DNA from: CAVWDI01 sp963793095
GTDB taxonomy: Bacteria > Chloroflexota > Anaerolineae > Anaerolineales > UBA4823
Direction of reading: 5' to 3'
Length of the DNA: 64,000 bases
NCBI GenBank assembly: GCA_963793095.1
Contig: CAWBYY010000011.1
Coordinates: 620,001 to 684,000 of the forward strand
In this document: in pieces, positions 18,389 through 27,921 of the stretch
Layout: each line of letters opens with the position of its first letter
Position numbering within the stretch: position 1 is the first letter of the stretch
Notes under the pieces: generated by a model
Told to the model about the DNA's origin: nothing
Database searches by the model: none
Seen by the model: only the letters and a program-made list of their open reading frames with translations
Program-made: the position numbers and the translations under genes

Positions 18389-19799
18389 TCAATCCCCGGT
18401 ATTGGGCAGGGATGCTTTTTCCCGGGTTTTTTCAGCCGCGACGGGTGGGCGCGCCTTTGGTCCGGCAGCCTCCCGGCGCTTCCGACTTCGCTTTGGGCGC
18501 TTGTATCCGTGGCAGAGCCTGAAGGGCATCTGGCTTCCACAAGGGCAGTTATCTTCGGGTTTGGCCTTCGCGAAGGCCTGCGGGAAATGTGCTTCGCGTT
18601 CCCTGACGATGGCCATCACATCGGATGCCGGCTGGCCAGAACGCATCAGAGTAACCAGAATTTTATACGGTTCGTCAATGCGGTGGAAGAAACCTTTGTA
18701 TCCGGCACACAGATAATTAAGATTGGGCTCCCCACCGGGGGTTTTGATGAAGCGGTTCTTGGGACACTCCCCACGGCAGGCAAAGCGCACATCGCATTCC
18801 AGGCAGTATTTTGGCAGGGTGTCGCGTTTATCCAATCCAAACTGGACTTGCTGGTCGGATGAGACCAGTTCGATTATGTGTTCTTCTTGAATATTGCCCA
18901 GCAGGAAATTGGGTTCGACAAAATGATCGCAGGAATACAGGTCACCATTGTGTTCCAGGGCTAAACCCGCGCCGCAGGTTTCTTCGAAAACGCACATCCC
19001 CGAGGAGGGCAGTCCCATCCAATTACGAGCTGCTGCTTCAAAGGTCTGGATGAAGATCTCCCCGACATCTTTATGAATCCACTCGTCGAAGACTTGAATC
19101 AGGAAGCGTCCAAACTGTTCCGGTAGTACTGACCTGGGGGTCACTGTATTTCCTACGTTGTAGATATTGAAGCCATCCGGATTGACGCGCTCGATCACCG
19201 GGATGAACTGAATCCATTTGGTGCCGGCTTCATCTCGCAAGAAATGATAAACCTCACGTGGGTAGTCGGCGTTCAGGCGGTTGACGGTGGTCAGTATGTT
19301 GTACTCGACCCCATGTTTTTGCAGTAAACGCAGCCCGTGCATAACCCTGTCGAAAGTGCCTTTTCCGCCCTTATCGACCCGGTGGGCATCATGCAGGTTT
19401 TGGGGGCCGTCAATGCTGATGCCGACCAGGTAGTCGTTTTCCTTGAGAAATTGGCACCACTCATCATCCAGCAGGGTACCATTGGTCTGTATGGTGTTTT
19501 CGAAAGTCATCCCCGGGCGGCGGTACTTCTGCTGGTACGCTATCGCTTTGCGGTAAGAAGTCGACGCCCATCAGGGTTGGCTCGCCGCCCTGCCAGGCAA
19601 CGGTGACCTGATTGCTCCGGTGGGTCTCAATCAACTGCCGAATGTAGGTCTCCAATACGTCCTCGGTCATGCGGAACTTACTGTTTGGGTAGAGCAGCTC
19701 CTTGTCCAGGAAGAAGCAGTATGAGCAAGCCAGGTTGCAGGTGGCACCGCTGGGTTTAGCCAAAATGTGGATGCGCGCTGGGGTTCGATTTTGGGTCAT
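18389..19799 (-). CDS. Anaerobic sulfatase maturase (anSME) with SEC-C tail, frameshifted
   Basis: Radical SAM/SPASM enzyme that converts the sulfatase Cys to formylglycine without oxygen. The SAM cluster motif CNLACSYC and the AWQGGEPTLMGVDF stretch are in the N-terminal part. After one frameshift near 19553-19560 the reading continues RKAIAYQQKYRRPGMTFENT. SPASM cysteines follow (CVFEETCGAGLALEHNGDLY with SCDHFVEP, CLECDVRFACRGECPKNRF, LCAGY). The C-terminus adds NCPCGSQMPFRLCHG, a SEC-C zinc motif, and a basic tail (KRPKRSRKRR). The start chosen is the ATG at 19799. It lies about 80 bases upstream of the Cys-type sulfatase on the same strand, its likely substrate. Confidence 0.85.
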
Positions 19800-20070
19800 G
19801 TAGAGTTTGATGAAAACGAGAGGGGGTTGAACTTCAATGATCCAGTTCAATATCAAGTTTGATTATACTATGCAATGTTTTTAAGTCTTTTTGGATATAA
19901 TCCGATTCGAAAAAACTAAGTATTGGACTCTAAACAAAATTATCTGACTTTCATTTAAATTAGCCTGTTTCAATTCCTGGTTGATCTGGTTTTCCCCATT
20001 GTGGAAAGCGTAGAGAAGCTTAAAACCGCCTGATACCATCAAGCGGTTGGAGTTGAGGACCCGAGCGGAT

Positions 20071-20096
20071 TTTAATACCTTGCAGGTGCTCGGATG
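20071..20096 (+). repeat. Short direct repeat B, copy 2
   Basis: GATTTTAATACCTTGCAGGT followed by GCTC, near-identical to 16523-16548 and in the same orientation. It lies just upstream (minus-strand sense) of the maturase, so the two copies bracket the sulfatase unit. Confidence 0.6.
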
Positions 20097-20169
20097 CCTG
20101 CCAGGCACTATTCCCCACATGTAAAAAAACTTTGTCTTAAAAGCTGTTGATTTTATAAAATTAAAAAAC

Positions 20170-20194
20170 AGCCTGGCAGCAGCTGTGCCAGGCT
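20170..20194 (-). terminator. Rho-independent terminator of the DUF4203-like gene
   Basis: A perfect nine-base-pair stem, AGCCTGGCA and TGCCAGGCT, with a seven-base loop. On the minus strand it is followed by GTTTTTTAAT. It lies about 30 bases after the stop of the membrane-protein gene. Confidence 0.85.
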
Positions 20195-20222
20195 GAGGTT
20201 AAAGAAAAAACTTGATAATCCG

Positions 20223-20861
20223 TTATTCGACTTCGGACCAGCGATCGTAACTATCCAGAGTAAATGTCTGTGTGTTGCGGTATTGAACAAATATACCAAA
20301 CGCAGCCGTAACCAGAGCCAGGATCATCAGCAAGGGATTGGAAGCAAGGAACGCCCGGATAGGATTGTCCATTAATTGGGCCGCTGGATTGAACAGTACA
20401 AAAAATCCGCCAAATATTACAGCTGCTCCCATTAACGAAGTCGCAATAATGATCACCCATTTCTGCAGATTAAACATAAACGTTACAAATGCCAGGGCAA
20501 TCGCCGCTGCAATCCCGACCAGCCACACCAGGAAACCCATGTTAAGACCAATCGCTCCCAGGATACCAACGGCGGCAAAATACCCCAGCGAGCCCGCGAT
20601 GATCGCCACTGCAGCCATGTAGAAGAAATACGAGAGCACTGCAAAGACGACACCCACCACAAAACCGACGACCCAACTGGTTACCGTGGCAAAGGCTCCA
20701 ACCCCGAACAATGCCTGCATGGTCTGGGCGCCTAACCAGAGTCCAAAAAAGAATCCCCAAATGGGTAACAAGAATAAGAAGAATTTATAACCAGCGAAGC
20801 ACAACAGCAATCCAAACAGAAATGCGATTGTCGCCGCACACATCAATTCGAGACCTAACAT
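20223..20861 (-). CDS. Polytopic membrane protein, DUF4203-like
   Basis: A 212-residue, very hydrophobic protein with about six to seven membrane segments, starting FLFGLLLCFAGYKFFLFLLP and GFFFGLWLGA. The glycine-rich helices and the pattern of repeated small-residue motifs fit the DUF4203/TM7S3-TM198-like family, whose function is unknown. The last 20 residues are polar (YRNTQTFTLDSYDRWSEVE) and probably cytosolic. The ribosome site is good (TCGGAGGATATT), and a strong terminator follows, so it is a single-gene unit. Confidence 0.65.
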   Translation of the reverse strand: MLGLELMCAATIAFLFGLLLCFAGYKFFLFLLPIWGFFFGLWLGAQTMQALFGVGAFATVTSWVVGFVVGVVFAVLSYFFYMAAVAIIAGSLGYFAAVGILGAIGLNMGFLVWLVGIAAAIALAFVTFMFNLQKWVIIIATSLMGAAVIFGGFFVLFNPAAQLMDNPIRAFLASNPLLMILALVTAAFGIFVQYRNTQTFTLDSYDRWSEVE

Positions 20862-21143
20862 AATATCCTCCGATTTAAAAAAATTAATAGAAATAGTTGC
20901 AAATTGATAAACCTTACTATAGCCAGACTTTTTCTTTTCCGAAAGTCACCTCCTTCATATTTACAGAACTTTCTCTCATCCTTTACTTAATTTTAACACC
21001 AAATTAGTTTAAAGTTGCGTTTGCAGTGAAAAAATCATTATCACCCCGAAAAAAAACTTGTAAGAAACGGGTAAGCAAACCCCAATTTGTGCAGCGATTC
21101 ATAACAAAAGAGGCGTTCCGGGAGAAATTCAGTGCTGCTGTTG

Positions 21144-21307
21144 AGAATCACCCGGCAGGCAAGGCATTTAATCCTTTTGACTTCCACCTGGACCGTATTT
21201 TAACTATAATAAACCGACCGGTCGGTCTGGAATATATTTATGGCTGGAGCCGCGCTGTAAGCAGCGGAATCCATCCAAAAATGTAAACCCGGGTAAAATC
21301 AGAAAGG
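21144..21307 (+). repeat. Direct repeat C, copy 2 (promoter region of the efflux operon)
   Basis: The second copy of the segment at 16572-16736. Here it lies directly upstream of the small membrane protein and ABC efflux genes on the plus strand, so this is the copy with an evident function. The similarity covers the promoter-like part and the GTAAAATCAGAAAGG end. Confidence 0.6.
21177..21226 (+). promoter_or_regulatory. Promoter with TetR-like operator
   Basis: TTGACT (21177) is followed 17 bases later by TTAACT (21200), partly overlapping TATAAT (21205). Immediately downstream is ACCGACCGGTCGGT (21213-21226), a perfect 14-base palindrome. Many TetR-family repressors bind operators of the form ACCGACCGGTCGGT. 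Its position over the expected transcription start fits repression of the efflux operon. No TetR gene lies in the window. Confidence 0.6.
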
Positions 21308-21315
21308 AGGCGAGC

Positions 21316-21585
21316 ATGGAAATCCTTATTTTAATAGGGGCGATGGTCGTGGTGGGACTGGTAATCGGGTTTCTGGCAGGTTTGATCTGGAAGGGGGACC
21401 GCCCGCTGGGTGTGAAAGGCGATTATATTGTAGCCACAACCAGCACGGTGGTAATCGGGCTGCTCGACTGGTTTGTCATCCCTGCCATGGGTTTCAGCGA
21501 TACAGTCAAGTGGCTCGGGATCCTGACCGAACCCGCCCTGGGAGCGCTGCTGGCGCTCTGGGTCATCCGATTGGCTAAAAAGTAA
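21316..21585 (+). CDS. Small membrane protein
   Basis: An 89-residue protein with an N-terminal helix (ILIGAMVVVGLVIGFLAGLI), a central loop with KGDRPLGVKGDYIVAT and further hydrophobic stretches ending in VIRLAKK. The Gly-rich layout resembles GlsB/YeaQ-type stress membrane proteins, but the match is loose. The ribosome site AAAGGAGGCGAGC is strong. It is the first gene after the TetR-like operator and lies 28 bases before the ABC genes, so it is probably in their transcript. Confidence 0.6.
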   Translation: MEILILIGAMVVVGLVIGFLAGLIWKGDRPLGVKGDYIVATTSTVVIGLLDWFVIPAMGFSDTVKWLGILTEPALGALLALWVIRLAKK

Positions 21586-21612
21586 TCCCCGCCGGGTTTT
21601 TATTTCAAAGGC

Positions 21613-22552
21613 ATGATGGAACGCCAGGACCAGATCATCGAAACCTGCCAGCTCAGGCGCGAGTTCAAGGGGACAGTCGCCCTGGATTCGCTCGACCTGT
21701 CTGTAAATAAGGGCGAGCTGTTCGGGTTGATCGGTCCGGACGGCGCCGGAAAGACCACCACGCTGCGCCTGCTGGCCGGCCTGCTCAAGGTCACCTCCGG
21801 AAGCGCCTGCCGCGGGGGGCTGCGACCTGAAAGAGGACCCGGAGTGCATCAAGTCCAAAATCGGATACATGGCCCAGCAGTTCAGCCTGTACGGGGGGCT
21901 TTCGGTGCGCGAGAACCTGCTGTTTTTCGCCGACCTGTACGAAGTTGAACCGGAAGTGCTGCCCGGGCGGATCGCCAGCCTGCTCGAGTTCGCCGGGCTG
22001 GTTGAATTCCAGCACCGCAGGGCAGCCAACCTGTCGGGAGGCATGCAGAAGAAACTCGCCCTGGCCTGTACCCTGATCCACCAGCCCGAAATCCTGCTGT
22101 TGGATGAGCCCACCACCGGGGTCGACCCGATCTCCCGGCGCGAATTTTGGGACATTCTCAGCGAACTGCACCTGGGTGGGACGACCATCCTGGTAAGCAC
22201 GCCCTACATGGATGAAGCCGACCGCTGTTCCCGGGTCGCTCTTTTGTACGCCGGGCGCCTGGTGATCTGCGATTCCCCTCTCGGGATCCGCTCGCGGATC
22301 GAAGGCGAGTTAATAGAAATAACCCCGCAAGACTGGAGGGGGACCAGGGCGTTTCTGGCTTCCCAGGACGGTGTGTTGGAAATCCAGACTTACGGAGAGA
22401 CGCTGGACGTGCTGGTCGATTCGGCCGCCGAGCGCCTGCCTCAGTTAAGAGAAAGCCTGCGTATAGAAGGTTTACTTTACCGCTCGATCAGGACCGCGCC
22501 GCTAAAGATGGAACAGGCCTTTATGTCTCTCATCCGGGAGATCGAGGCCTGA
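21613..22552 (+). CDS. ABC transporter ATP-binding protein (efflux operon, first ATPase), frameshifted
   Basis: ATPase of a drug-type ABC-2 exporter. Walker A is GPDGAGKTT, the Q-loop region is YMAQQFSLYGGLSVREN, the signature is NLSGGMQKKLALA, Walker B is ILLLDEPTTGVDP and the switch region is STPYMDEADRC. One indel in the G-run near 21815 breaks the frame. The lost stretch reads GGCDLKEDPECIKSKIGYMA in the other frame. The C-terminal 90 residues form the usual accessory domain of this subfamily. Its stop slightly precedes the permease start, so genes 21613-27175 form one operon of ATPase, permease, permease, ATPase and HlyD-type adaptor, as in the YbhGFSR-type layout. Confidence 0.85.
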
Positions 22553-22553
22553 G

Positions 22554-23681
22554 ATGTCAGGACGGCGCCTGTGGGCGATGACCCGCAAAGAAATCCACCA
22601 CATTCTGCGCGACCGGATAACGTTTTTTCTGGTGCTGTTCTCGCCGGCATTAATGCTGGTCATTATGGCATACTCCCTGGCGGTGGATATCCAGAACGTG
22701 CCGGTTGCAGTCCTGGACCAGGACCGCAGCGCTCTATCGCGTTCTTTCATCCAGCAGATCACCGCCGGCCAGGACCTGGATTTGCGCTTTTATGCCTCCA
22801 GTATGGACGAGATCGAAGACCTGCTGATGCGCGGTTCCATAAAGGCCGCCATAATGATCAGCCCGAGCTTCTCAAGCGACCTGATCTCAATGCGGGGCAT
22901 CCCCATCCAGATTATTATCGACGGGACTGAGCCGTCGAGCGGCGGTTTTGCGGCTGACCATATCGGGCTGCGCACGGAGGAATTTATCAACACAGTCCTG
23001 GCCAGCCGGATCCAGGCCCTGGATATCGATAATATCCAGCCGGTTGACCTGCGGGTCCGCACCTGGTACAACCCGAGCATGAAAAGCGAAGTTTCGATCA
23101 TCCCCGGCCTGGTCTCGATGGTGATGGGTTTCCCCGCCCTTTCTGTCGCTATGACGCTTGCCAGGGAACGCGAGCACGGCACCATGGAACAGCTTATGGC
23201 CACCCCGATCAGCCGGCCTGACCTGCTGGTCGGCAAGATGATCCCTTATACGCTGGTCGGAATGGTCAATGTATTCCTGTTAACCCTGCTGGCGATGGTC
23301 TTCTTTAATGTGCCTTTCAACGGGAATTTCCCCCTGTTCTTTGCCCTTTCGGTTATTTTCCTGTTCGCGATCATGGCGATGGGAATCCTGATCGGGGTTT
23401 TTGTGAGCACCCAGTCAGCCGCGGTGGGGCTTTCCTTTCTGGTGATCTTCTTTCCGGGCTTTTTCCTGACCGGGATCTTCTTCCCGATCGTGGCGATGCC
23501 GGAACTTGTCCGCCTTGAATCCCTTTTCCTGCCCGGGACCCAGTATGCAATCATCACCCGGGGGGCGTTCCTGACCGGGGTCGGGCTGGAAGTGCTCTGG
23601 CCTTATGCTGTTATGCTGGTCTTTCTGTGGGGAATATTCACCGTGTTCGCGGCCCTGTTTTTCAAGAAGAGGCTGGCCTGA
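22554..23681 (+). CDS. ABC-2 type permease (efflux operon)
   Basis: A 375-residue ABC-2 family membrane subunit with the standard plan. There is one N-terminal helix (ITFFLVLFSPALMLVIMAYSLAV), then a large extracytoplasmic domain with VPVAVLDQDRSALSRSFI, then five C-terminal helices. The conserved REREHGTMEQLMATPISRPDLLVGK coupling segment precedes the helices and contacts the ATPase. The ATG lies one base after the ATPase stop. The frame is intact. It should work as a heterodimer with the next permease to export a hydrophobic compound. The substrate is not predictable. Confidence 0.85.
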   Translation: MSGRRLWAMTRKEIHHILRDRITFFLVLFSPALMLVIMAYSLAVDIQNVPVAVLDQDRSALSRSFIQQITAGQDLDLRFYASSMDEIEDLLMRGSIKAAIMISPSFSSDLISMRGIPIQIIIDGTEPSSGGFAADHIGLRTEEFINTVLASRIQALDIDNIQPVDLRVRTWYNPSMKSEVSIIPGLVSMVMGFPALSVAMTLAREREHGTMEQLMATPISRPDLLVGKMIPYTLVGMVNVFLLTLLAMVFFNVPFNGNFPLFFALSVIFLFAIMAMGILIGVFVSTQSAAVGLSFLVIFFPGFFLTGIFFPIVAMPELVRLESLFLPGTQYAIITRGAFLTGVGLEVLWPYAVMLVFLWGIFTVFAALFFKKRLA

Positions 23682-23684
23682 ACG

Positions 23685-24823
23685 ATGAATAAAGCCCTGA
23701 CCCGCATCTGGTCCCTGTCAATCAAGGACTTTATCCACCTGGTCAACGACTGGTGGCTGCCGGCTTTTATGTTAATCGGCGGGGCAATGGAACTGCTCCT
23801 GATCGGCTGGGCGACCTCCCGGCCGATCACCAACCTGCCCATGCTTGCGCTGGATTACGACCGGAGCCAGGCCAGCCGGGATTACCTGGCTGCCCTCGAG
23901 AACACCGGCACTTTCAGGTTTGACGGCTATGTGTGGGACATGGCTGAGATCGAATCCAGACTTGACCGGGGCCAGATCTACGCCGCGTGGTCTTCCCGCC
24001 GGATTTCGGGGCCCAGCTTGCTTCACCCTCCGGGGCGCCCGCCGTCCAGGTCCTGCTCAACGGGGCCGAAAGCGCGCCCTCGCTGGAAGCCCTGCGGGCA
24101 ATCGAGGGTGTAACCCGCGATTTCGGGGAGCGGATCGTACTGGAAAGGCAGGGCATCCCCGCCGGAGACCTGGCAGGGTTTGTGCCATCCCTGCGAATGT
24201 GGTTTAACGAAGAGCTGAGCGAAGCCTATTACACCACACCGGCTGAACTGGCCTTGATGATGGAATTTACCATACTGCTTTTCGCGGCGCTGACCTTTTC
24301 ACGCGAGCGCGAACTTGGTACGCTCGAACAGCTGCTGGTGATGCCCTTCTCTTCAATGGAGATCATCGCCGGCAAGGCAGTGCCGGTCATCCTGATCGGG
24401 TTTGTGGATTTTCTGCTGATGCTGGGCGTGGTCCATTTCGCGTTCGGCGTGCCCGTGCGCGGCTCGCCGGTCCTGCTGCTTGGACTGGCGCTTGTTTACA
24501 TCCTGGTTGAGCTGGGAAAAGGGATGGTCGTGTCGGTAGTCTCCCGCACCCAGCACCAGGCTTTTCTGATTGTAATGGTCATTGGAATGGTCGATTTTAT
24601 GTTCACCGGATACGCAGTACCGGTTGAATCGATGCCGGTTTATATGCGCTACCTGGCCAACATCGTCCCTTCCCACCACTGGCTGGCGATCGTGCGCGGG
24701 GTGATGCTTAAAGGAGCCGGTCTGGAGATCCTGTGGACCAACATCCTGGCCCTGCTGGTATTAGGGCTGGCGATCGGGATTTTTTCAGTGCTGTTCATCC
24801 GCAGAGCGTTAAACTGGGAGTGA
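23685..24823 (+). CDS. ABC-2 type permease (efflux operon, second), frameshifted
   Basis: The second ABC-2 membrane subunit, related to the gene before it. The N-terminal part contains MLIGGAMELLLIGWATSRPI and LPMLALDYDRSQASRDYLA. Near 23984-23990 the frame must change (GQIYAAWSS to VVFPPDFGAQLASP), apparently by loss of a G. The C-terminal part carries the coupling segment SRERELGTLEQLLVMPFSSM and five helices. The native length would be about 379 residues. It starts three bases after the first permease and shares its operon. Confidence 0.8.
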
Positions 24824-24826
24824 ACC

Positions 24827-25775
24827 TTGTCTGAATTGTTAAACGGTAAAACTATCGTCGCTCGTGGCCTGACTAAAAAGTTCGGAGATTTCACCGCCGT
24901 GGACGGGATCGACTTTGAGGTGAATAAAGGCGAGATATTCAGTTTCCTGGGCCCTAATGGCTCCGGCAAGACCACCACCATCCGGATGCTGCTCGGGTTG
25001 ATCCAGCCCACCAGCGGCTACCGCCGAAGTGCTCGGGGTGGCGGTCAGCCAAAATCCCGATAAAATCCGCCCGCGGGTGGGCTATATGTCCCAGCGTTTC
25101 AGCCTGTACAACGACCTGACCGTAAAGCAGAACCTGGTTTTCTACAGCCGGGCATACGGGCTGGCAAATGAACTGCAGGGGGAACGGATCCGGGAAGCGC
25201 TGCGGATGGCGGGGCTGGAGGGCCATGAAAACACCAAAACGGGAGAATTAGCCGGCGGCTGGCGCCAGCGCCTGGCTCTGGGCGCGGCTATCCTTCACCG
25301 TCCCGAGCTGGTCTTTCTGGATGAGCCGACAGCCGGCGTTGACCCGCTCTCGCGGCGCTTCTTCTGGGAGCTGCTTTACGAACTGGTCTCCGGAGGGGTC
25401 ACCATCTTCGTGACCACCCATTACATGGACGAGGCCGAACACTGCCACCGCCTGGCGTTCATCCAGCGCGGCCGGATTATCGCCCTCGGTTCCCCCGGAC
25501 AGATCAAAAAGGAAAAAATGCAGGCCCGGGTGCTCGAAATCGGCTGTTCTGAACCCGAACGGGCCCTGGCGCTGCTCAGATCAAAAATAGAAACAGGCGC
25601 CCTTTCTTACGGGGAGGTCTCCCTGTACGGCGCCCTGATCCATGTGGCCTCTGCGGATATCCAGCGCCTCCGCTCAGAGATAATGGAGATTATGGAAGGG
25701 GAAGGGATCGAACTGCAGCACCTCGATGTAATCGAGCCCTCCCTGGAGGATGTATTTATTGCAAGTATGCGCTGA
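24827..25775 (+). CDS. ABC transporter ATP-binding protein (efflux operon, second ATPase), frameshifted
   Basis: Starts with TTG at 24827, three bases after the permease stop. Walker A is GPNGSGKTT, the Q-loop area YMSQRFSLYNDLTVKQN, Walker B LVFLDEPTAGVDP and the switch TTHYMDEAEHC. The signature region reads ELAGGWRQRLALGAA, with Ala for the canonical Ser, a common variant in this subfamily. An indel near 25017-25025 splits the frame (PTSG to EVLGVAVSQNPDK). It belongs to the same DrrA-like group as the first ATPase. Having two ATPase and two permease genes suggests a heteromeric exporter. Confidence 0.85.
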
Positions 25776-25821
25776 CCCAAAATCCCTATCATCCCGTTCA
25801 GCGCAAGTTGTGGAGGAAGAA

Positions 25822-27175
25822 ATGTTGTCAAAACTATATAAACCGCTCCTATTAACCATATTTATAACGATTGCAGCCCTGGCGGGATGCGACAGTTTAC
25901 CCTTCGGAGGGGATCAGGATGAGCGCATACAGGCCTCCGGGGTAGTCGAGGCCGTCAACGTGATTGCAGCGCCGGAGCTCTCCGGCCGGGTCGCTGAGGT
26001 GTATGTTGAAGAAGGCGACCAGGTGAGGAGCGGGGCCCCGTTGTTTATTATGGACGATGAACTGTTTCAGGCTGAGCGCGAACAGATCCTGGCAGAGCTA
26101 GAATCTGCCAGAGCTAACCTTGTTGCTGCGGAAGCCGGTCTGGAACTGGCCAGGGCGACCCTGAAAGCGGCTGAGGTCAATGTGCAGGCGGCTGAATCCA
26201 CTGCGGAAGTGGAGAAACTCCCCGCAGAACAGGCTCTGGCGGAACTGTACGAAAATGTAGAAGTCGCCCGGGGGGAATCCCTCAAAATCGTCTCGGAGGC
26301 CAGCCGGGCGGTGCGCGACGCCCAGTACCAGTTTGACAATTTCAGCATCCCGGTCAACCAGCAGGACATGGCCGCCATGGAAGCCTTATCGGTGATGAAA
26401 GCGCGCCTGGACGAGGCTCGCCAGAGCTTTGAGCCCTACAAGTACAGGTCCAGCAGCAATCCGACCCGCCAGGATTTGAAGGAAGACCTGGATGATGCCC
26501 AGAGCGACTTCGAATTCGGCTGTCCGCCGGCTGGAATACGAGACCAACCTGGAAAAAGCGGGCGCCAACCTGGATAAGGCGGTTAATGACCTGGCAAAAC
26601 TGCAGGAAGGCCCGGACCCGGACGATGTGGCCTTGCTGGAAGCCACGATTACAGCGGCTGAGACAGCGGTCAAACAGGCTGAAGCCTCCGCCGAGCAGGC
26701 CAGGGTGGGCGTTTCCAGGGCGCAGGCGGAGCTTGAACAGGCCCAGGCTGCCCTGGCGCAGGCCAACGCAGCCCTGAACCAGGTTGAACGGCAGATCGAT
26801 CGCCTGGAGGTCAGGTCGGCAGTTGACGGGGTCGTGCTGCTGCGCAATATCCAGCCCGGCGAGGTCATCCAGCCGGGTATCCCTTCGATGACCCTGGGCG
26901 AGCTGGAAAACCTGACTGTCACTGTTTACATCCCCCAGGAGAGTTACGGGCGCATCAAACTGGGCGACTCTGCGGTTCTGACGGCGGACTCTTTCCCCGG
27001 GGAGACCTTTGATGCGGTCGTGACCCGGATCGCTGACCGGGCCGAGTTCACCCCCCGCAACGTCCAGACCCAGGAGGACCGCCGCACGATCGTCTTCGCG
27101 ATCGAGCTGGCGGTGAATGACCGCACCGGCAGGCTGAAACCTGGCATGCCGGCGGATGTGACCTTCGGGGAATGA
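25822..27175 (+). CDS. HlyD-family membrane-fusion lipoprotein (efflux operon), frameshifted
   Basis: Periplasmic-adaptor-type protein. The ATG at 25822 has a GGAGG seven bases before it, and the N-terminus is a lipoprotein signal (LLLTIFITIAALAGC). After it come a biotinyl-lipoyl half-motif (SGVVEAVNVIAAPELSGRVA with EGDQVRSGAPLF), then about 230 residues of Ala/Glu-rich coiled coil, then the second half-motif (VRSAVDGVVLLRNIQPGEVI) and beta-barrel (VTVYIPQESYGRIKLGD). One indel near 26510-26520 joins SDFEF to AVRRLEYETNLEK. A lipid anchor instead of a transmembrane helix suits an adaptor acting outside the cytoplasmic membrane. Confidence 0.85.
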
Positions 27176-27178
27176 AGG

Positions 27179-27721
27179 TTATGGAATGCGCTGGTATTCG
27201 CCCAGGGTGCTGTGCATCCTGGGCCCGCAGGAATCCTCAGATACGACTATATTGATCTGATCTTCTGAAATGAACCAGATCTGGTACCTGCCGGTTGGGG
27301 AAGGGCATTCCGGCACGCCGTTGAGCTCGATTGCGGTGATCAGTAAATCATCCCCTTCGAAGGCGTATTCGCACACCACCTGGGGGAATTCATCCAGCGC
27401 TTCCAGTAAGAACGCCTGTCCGCAGCTGCCGTCTGGATTGATCTGCAGGTAGGTGGCGTCTTTGTGTTTACGGAGCGGCTCCCAGTTTCCGACCAGGTTC
27501 TCAGCGCTGGTGATGATATCCGGCCCGGTCGGGGTTGGGGGAGATTCTGTCGCTGGAACCGGCGTTGGTGTTGGAGGGATCTCCGTTGTGGGAGGGGGCA
27601 CCGTGGTCGGAGGTTTCTCCATCGTCGGTTCAACAGTGCTCTCTGGAGTGGTGCACCCTGTAAGAAATGTAAGAAATATAATTATTCTTACCAGTATGTA
27701 CGGCAATTTTTTGTAAAACAT
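27179..27721 (-). CDS. Lipoprotein with Pro/Thr-rich linker, unknown function
   Basis: A 180-residue lipoprotein beginning MFYKKLPYILVRIIIFLTFL with lipobox TGC, followed by an about 45-residue Pro/Thr-rich stalk (PPPTTEIPPTPTPVP). A folded domain opens LVGNWEPLRKHKDATYLQIN and has four cysteines that could form disulfides (DGSCGQ, VVCEY, PECPSP, DSCGPR). The LVGNW opening suggests a lipocalin-like extracellular barrel, but this is inference. The start is the ATG at 27721 with a GGAGG site, not the longer frame upstream. It is convergent with the efflux operon, with the stops a few bases apart. Confidence 0.65.
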   Translation of the reverse strand: MFYKKLPYILVRIIIFLTFLTGCTTPESTVEPTMEKPPTTVPPPTTEIPPTPTPVPATESPPTPTGPDIITSAENLVGNWEPLRKHKDATYLQINPDGSCGQAFLLEALDEFPQVVCEYAFEGDDLLITAIELNGVPECPSPTGRYQIWFISEDQINIVVSEDSCGPRMHSTLGEYQRIP

Positions 27722-27766
27722 TTTGTTCCTCCTGTAGAAAATTATTATTGGCTGCTCAAAAATCAA

Positions 27767-27798
27767 AACCCCGCTTATGACCGGTCATAAGCGGGGTT
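27767..27798. terminator. Perfect 16-bp palindromic terminator
   Basis: AACCCCGCTTATGACC is followed with no spacer by its exact complement GGTCATAAGCGGGGTT. T-rich sequence follows on both strands (ATTTTTC on plus, TTGATTTTTG on minus), so it can work in both directions. It most likely ends the minus-strand transcript of the acyltransferase and glycosyltransferase genes before the lipoprotein gene. Confidence 0.75.
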
Positions 27799-27921
27799 AT
27801 TTTTCTTTGAACGAGTACAATGCTGGCCAGCCCAATTAACGACCAAGGCTTAAGATTATAAAATCACTCGAAAATTAATTATACAAGAATTATTTGCGTA
27901 GCGATATCCAAATTCTCATTT

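Larger units (their letters stand above)
19857..20222. other. Intergenic region with repeat B copy 2 and a terminator
   Basis: I see no gene in these 366 bases. They contain the second copy of the short repeat (20071-20096) and the terminator of the membrane-protein gene that follows on the minus strand (20170-20194). The AT-rich left part may hold the promoter of the maturase gene, but no clear elements stand out. Confidence 0.4.
20862..21315. other. Intergenic region carrying the efflux-operon promoter
   Basis: In these 454 bases a short open frame (21026-21286) exists but overlaps repeat C copy 2 and its promoter-like elements. It has no good ribosome site, so I do not call it a gene. The right half is the regulatory segment described separately. 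Confidence 0.4.

Noticed and set aside
21026..21286. 86-codon open frame before the efflux operon
   Set aside because: It overlaps repeat C and the promoter/operator, has no convincing ribosome site and no family likeness.
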